DNA of 64,000 nucleotides, from assembly GCF_001544695.2 (NCBI RefSeq), contig NZ_FCOM02000006.1, positions 124,001 to 188,000 on the forward strand. Direction: 5' to 3'. Source of the DNA: Caballeronia arvi (GTDB lineage Bacteria > Pseudomonadota > Gammaproteobacteria > Burkholderiales > Burkholderiaceae). The notes beneath the pieces are model-generated. The model ran no database searches. It was not told the origin of the DNA and was given only the letters and a program-made list of their open reading frames with translations. Position numbers and translations under genes: made by a program. Positions 62,017 to 64,000 of this stretch are shown here, in pieces; position 1 is the first letter of the stretch, and each line of letters opens with the position of its first letter.

Positions 62017-64000
62017 ATGGACAAATCCTCAACCGCAGACAACGCGGACACCGCAACGCCCGATGCATCGGCGCATGCGCCATGCGCGCGCGAGCCGATT
62101 CACATTCCCGGCGGCATTCAGCCTCACGGCGTGCTCTTCAGCGTGAACGCGCACTGCCATATCATGCAGGCGAGCGCCAACGTCGGGCAGTTCGCGCGTA
62201 TCGCGGCCGACGCGTGCCTCGGCCGCGCATTGTCCGACGTGCTCGGCGAGGATGCAGCCGAACGCGCGAGCGCGGGCCTGAAGCAACTCACGCGTAACGG
62301 CGCGACGATCCATGTCGGCAATGTCGTGCTCGACGGATGGACGCCGCGCGGTCCCGTCGCGATCGTCGTGCATCGGCATGACGGGTTGTTGTTCGTCGAA
62401 GTCGAGCCGGCGCAGGACACCGCCGACGTCTTCTCGACGATGTATCCGCTCGTGCGCTCCTTCGTCACCGAAGTGCAATCGATGCGCACCGTCGAGCAGC
62501 TTTGCCAGTTCGCCGCGATGGAGATCGCGCGCATCACCGGTTTCGGCCGCACGCTCGTCTATCGGTTCGACGATGAAGGTCACGGCAACGTGCTCGCCGA
62601 AGCCGTCGAGCCGGGTTATCCGTCGTACCTGCATCAGCACTTCCCGGCGTCGGACATTCCGGCGCAGGCGCGCGAGCTGTATCGCAGGAACCGCATCCGC
62701 CTCATTTCGAACGCGAACTACGAAGCCGCGCCGCTCGTACCCGTGCTGCATCCGGCCACCGGCCGCCCGACCGATCTCACTTACGCGTCCTTGCGCAGCG
62801 TGTCGGGCGTGCATCTGCAATACATGCGCAACATGGGTACGCTCGCCTCCATGTCGATGTCCATCATCGTCGACGACAAGCTGTGGGGCCTCATTTCCTG
62901 TCATCACGCGACGCCGCGCCTGCCGCCGTTCGAAGTGCGCACGGCCTGCGAGCATGTCGCGCAGATCGTGTCGCTGCAAATCGAGGCGCGCGAGACGCAG
63001 GCGGAAGCGCATTACCGGCTCGAACTGCGTCGCATGCTTTCGAAGCTGCTTTCGTCGATGGCGAATTCGGACAGCTTCGTCGAAGCGCTCGTCGGCGATG
63101 CCTCGGATCTGCTCGGCTTCACGCGCTCGTCGGGCGCGGCGGTGATCTTCGAAGGCCGCACGTCGCTCGTCGGCGTGACGCCCGGCGAGCACGGCGTCAC
63201 CGCGCTCGTCGACTGGCTCGACGATCAGAGCGAAGACGTCGTGATGTCGGACCGCGCGTCGCAGGATTGCCCCGCGCTCGCCGGCTCGCCGGACGTGGCG
63301 GGCTTTCTCGCGGTGTCGATCTCGAAGATCTACCGCAATTACGTCATCTGGTTCCGCCGCGAAGTCGTGCAGACGATCGAATGGGCCGGCGATCCGCGCG
63401 CGAAGCTGACGGGCCTCGCCGCATCGCTTTCGCCGCGCGAGAGCTTCGACACCTGGACCGATGTCGTGCGCGACCGCTCGCTGCCGTGGCGCGCCGCCGA
63501 ACGCGAGATCGCGCTCGAATTCCGCGCGGCGGTGCTCGGCATCGTGCTGCGCCGCGCGGAGGAAATCGCGCAGCTCGCGACCGAACTCGGCCGCGCGAAT
63601 CACGAGCTCGAAGGCTTTTCGTACACGGTGTCGCACGACTTGCGTGCGCCGTTGCGGCATATCGTGAGCTTCGCGGATCTATTGAAGCAGATCGACGGCG
63701 ACAAGTTATCGGAGCGCGGACGCGGCTATCTGGAGCGCATCGTCACGTCGGCTCGTTTCGGCGGCCGTCTAGTCGACGATCTGCTTTCGTTCGCGCAACT
63801 CGGCCGCGCGGCGCTGCGCCCGCACAAGGTCGACGTCCACGCGCTCGTGCATACGGTCATTCAGAATGATATCGATGAACACGCGTCGGCGCGCGTGCAC
63901 TGGAAGGTGGACGCGCTGCCGCCCATCGAAGCCGATCATGTCTTTCTGCACGTGGCGTTCGCGAACATCATGGCCAACGCGGTGAAGTTCAGCGCCCAGC
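62017..64000 (+). CDS. Bacteriophytochrome sensor histidine kinase (3' end outside window)
   Basis: The frame stays open from the ATG at 62017 (AGGA seven bases upstream) to the window edge, 661 codons. The photosensory core is complete: Cys23 in APCAREPIHIPGGIQPHG is the biliverdin-binding position, then the PAS domain (to ~125), a GAF domain (~140-310) with PASDIPAQARELYRRNRIRL and LWGLISCHH, and a PHY domain with the tongue motif PRESFDTW. The HisKA box follows as FSYTVSHDLRAPLRHI. Such proteins switch between red- and far-red-absorbing states and signal by phosphorylation. An upstream in-frame ATG (61972) is possible. No haem oxygenase or response regulator is in the visible part. Confidence 0.94.
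   Translation, partial: MDKSSTADNADTATPDASAHAPCAREPIHIPGGIQPHGVLFSVNAHCHIMQASANVGQFARIAADACLGRALSDVLGEDAAERASAGLKQLTRNGATIHVGNVVLDGWTPRGPVAIVVHRHDGLLFVEVEPAQDTADVFSTMYPLVRSFVTEVQSMRTVEQLCQFAAMEIARITGFGRTLVYRFDDEGHGNVLAEAVEPGYPSYLHQHFPASDIPAQARELYRRNRIRLISNANYEAAPLVPVLHPATGRPTDLTYASLRSVSGVHLQYMRNMGTLASMSMSIIVDDKLWGLISCHHATPRLPPFEVRTACEHVAQIVSLQIEARETQAEAHYRLELRRMLSKLLSSMANSDSFVEALVGDASDLLGFTRSSGAAVIFEGRTSLVGVTPGEHGVTALVDWLDDQSEDVVMSDRASQDCPALAGSPDVAGFLAVSISKIYRNYVIWFRREVVQTIEWAGDPRAKLTGLAASLSPRESFDTWTDVVRDRSLPWRAAEREIALEFRAAVLGIVLRRAEEIAQLATELGRANHELEGFSYTVSHDLRAPLRHIVSFADLLKQIDGDKLSERGRGYLERIVTSARFGGRLVDDLLSFAQLGRAALRPHKVDVHALVHTVIQNDIDEHASARVHWKVDALPPIEADHVFLHVAFANIMANAVKFSAQ

Overview
The window reads as a chromosomal stretch of a Burkholderia-type betaproteobacterium (Burkholderia, Paraburkholderia or Caballeronia). 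The evidence is high GC with strong third-position GC bias, porins of the OmpC-like Burkholderia type (mature start AQSSVTLYG), many MFS carriers, LysR and GntR regulators, and a dense set of catabolic operons. I see no rRNA, tRNA, CRISPR array or insertion sequence. The genus is inferred from gene content, not from a marker gene.

Layout. 1-3.2 kb: the end of an MFS carrier, two isocitrate lyase/PEP mutase superfamily enzymes flanking a RidA protein, and a small cytoplasmic protein. 3.4-5.6 kb: catalase-peroxidase katG. 5.6-6.9 kb: AT-richer DNA carrying a TumE/TumA-type toxin-antitoxin pair behind a large palindrome. 6.9-11 kb: a formaldehyde-activating-enzyme homologue, an MFS carrier, a BON protein and a porin. 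11.3-22.8 kb: a large LuxR/MalT-type ATPase regulator and a CoA-dependent acid-degradation cluster (CoA ligase, three acyl-CoA dehydrogenases, SCP-x-like thiolase, paired MaoC hydratase subunits, SDR), with an alpha-methylacyl-CoA racemase-like gene close by at 24.6 kb. 22.8-24.5 kb: a Tat-exported phosphatase with a candidate Pho box.

25.9-32.3 kb is a coherent hydroxyproline operon: MFS permease, D-amino-acid oxidoreductase, DHDPS-family deaminase, 4-hydroxyproline 2-epimerase, a dipeptidase-like amidohydrolase and a GntR regulator. A perfect 14-bp palindrome lies at its promoter. 32.5-38.2 kb: a metzincin lipoprotein, a TctD/TctE-like two-component system and a divergent NitT/TauT-type ABC importer. 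38.2-40.2 kb: a SmpA/OmlA-like lipoprotein, a PAP2 phosphatase and a phosphopantetheinyl-transferase-like protein that lacks its metal-binding motif. 40.4-44.9 kb: a second Fae homologue with an aldo/keto reductase, a semialdehyde dehydrogenase and an MFS carrier.

45.0-47.4 kb is a low-GC, two-gene module of unknown function (a soluble-plus-hydrophobic 499-aa protein and a polytopic 259-aa membrane protein, translationally coupled) with a truncated upstream frame. It is the best candidate here for something undescribed. 47.6-56.7 kb: two LysR regulators and an oxidative pathway operon (GMC oxidoreductase, enolase-superfamily dehydratase, MFS, AldA-like dehydrogenase) divergent from a porin. 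56.9-64 kb: a small hypothetical protein, a two-partner-secretion adhesin and its transporter in an unusual convergent arrangement, and a biliverdin-type bacteriophytochrome kinase that runs off the window.

The window is largely a nutrient-scavenging region: each catabolic operon pairs a carrier or porin with a local regulator. The two low-GC insertions and the secretion/light-sensing end are the accessory parts.
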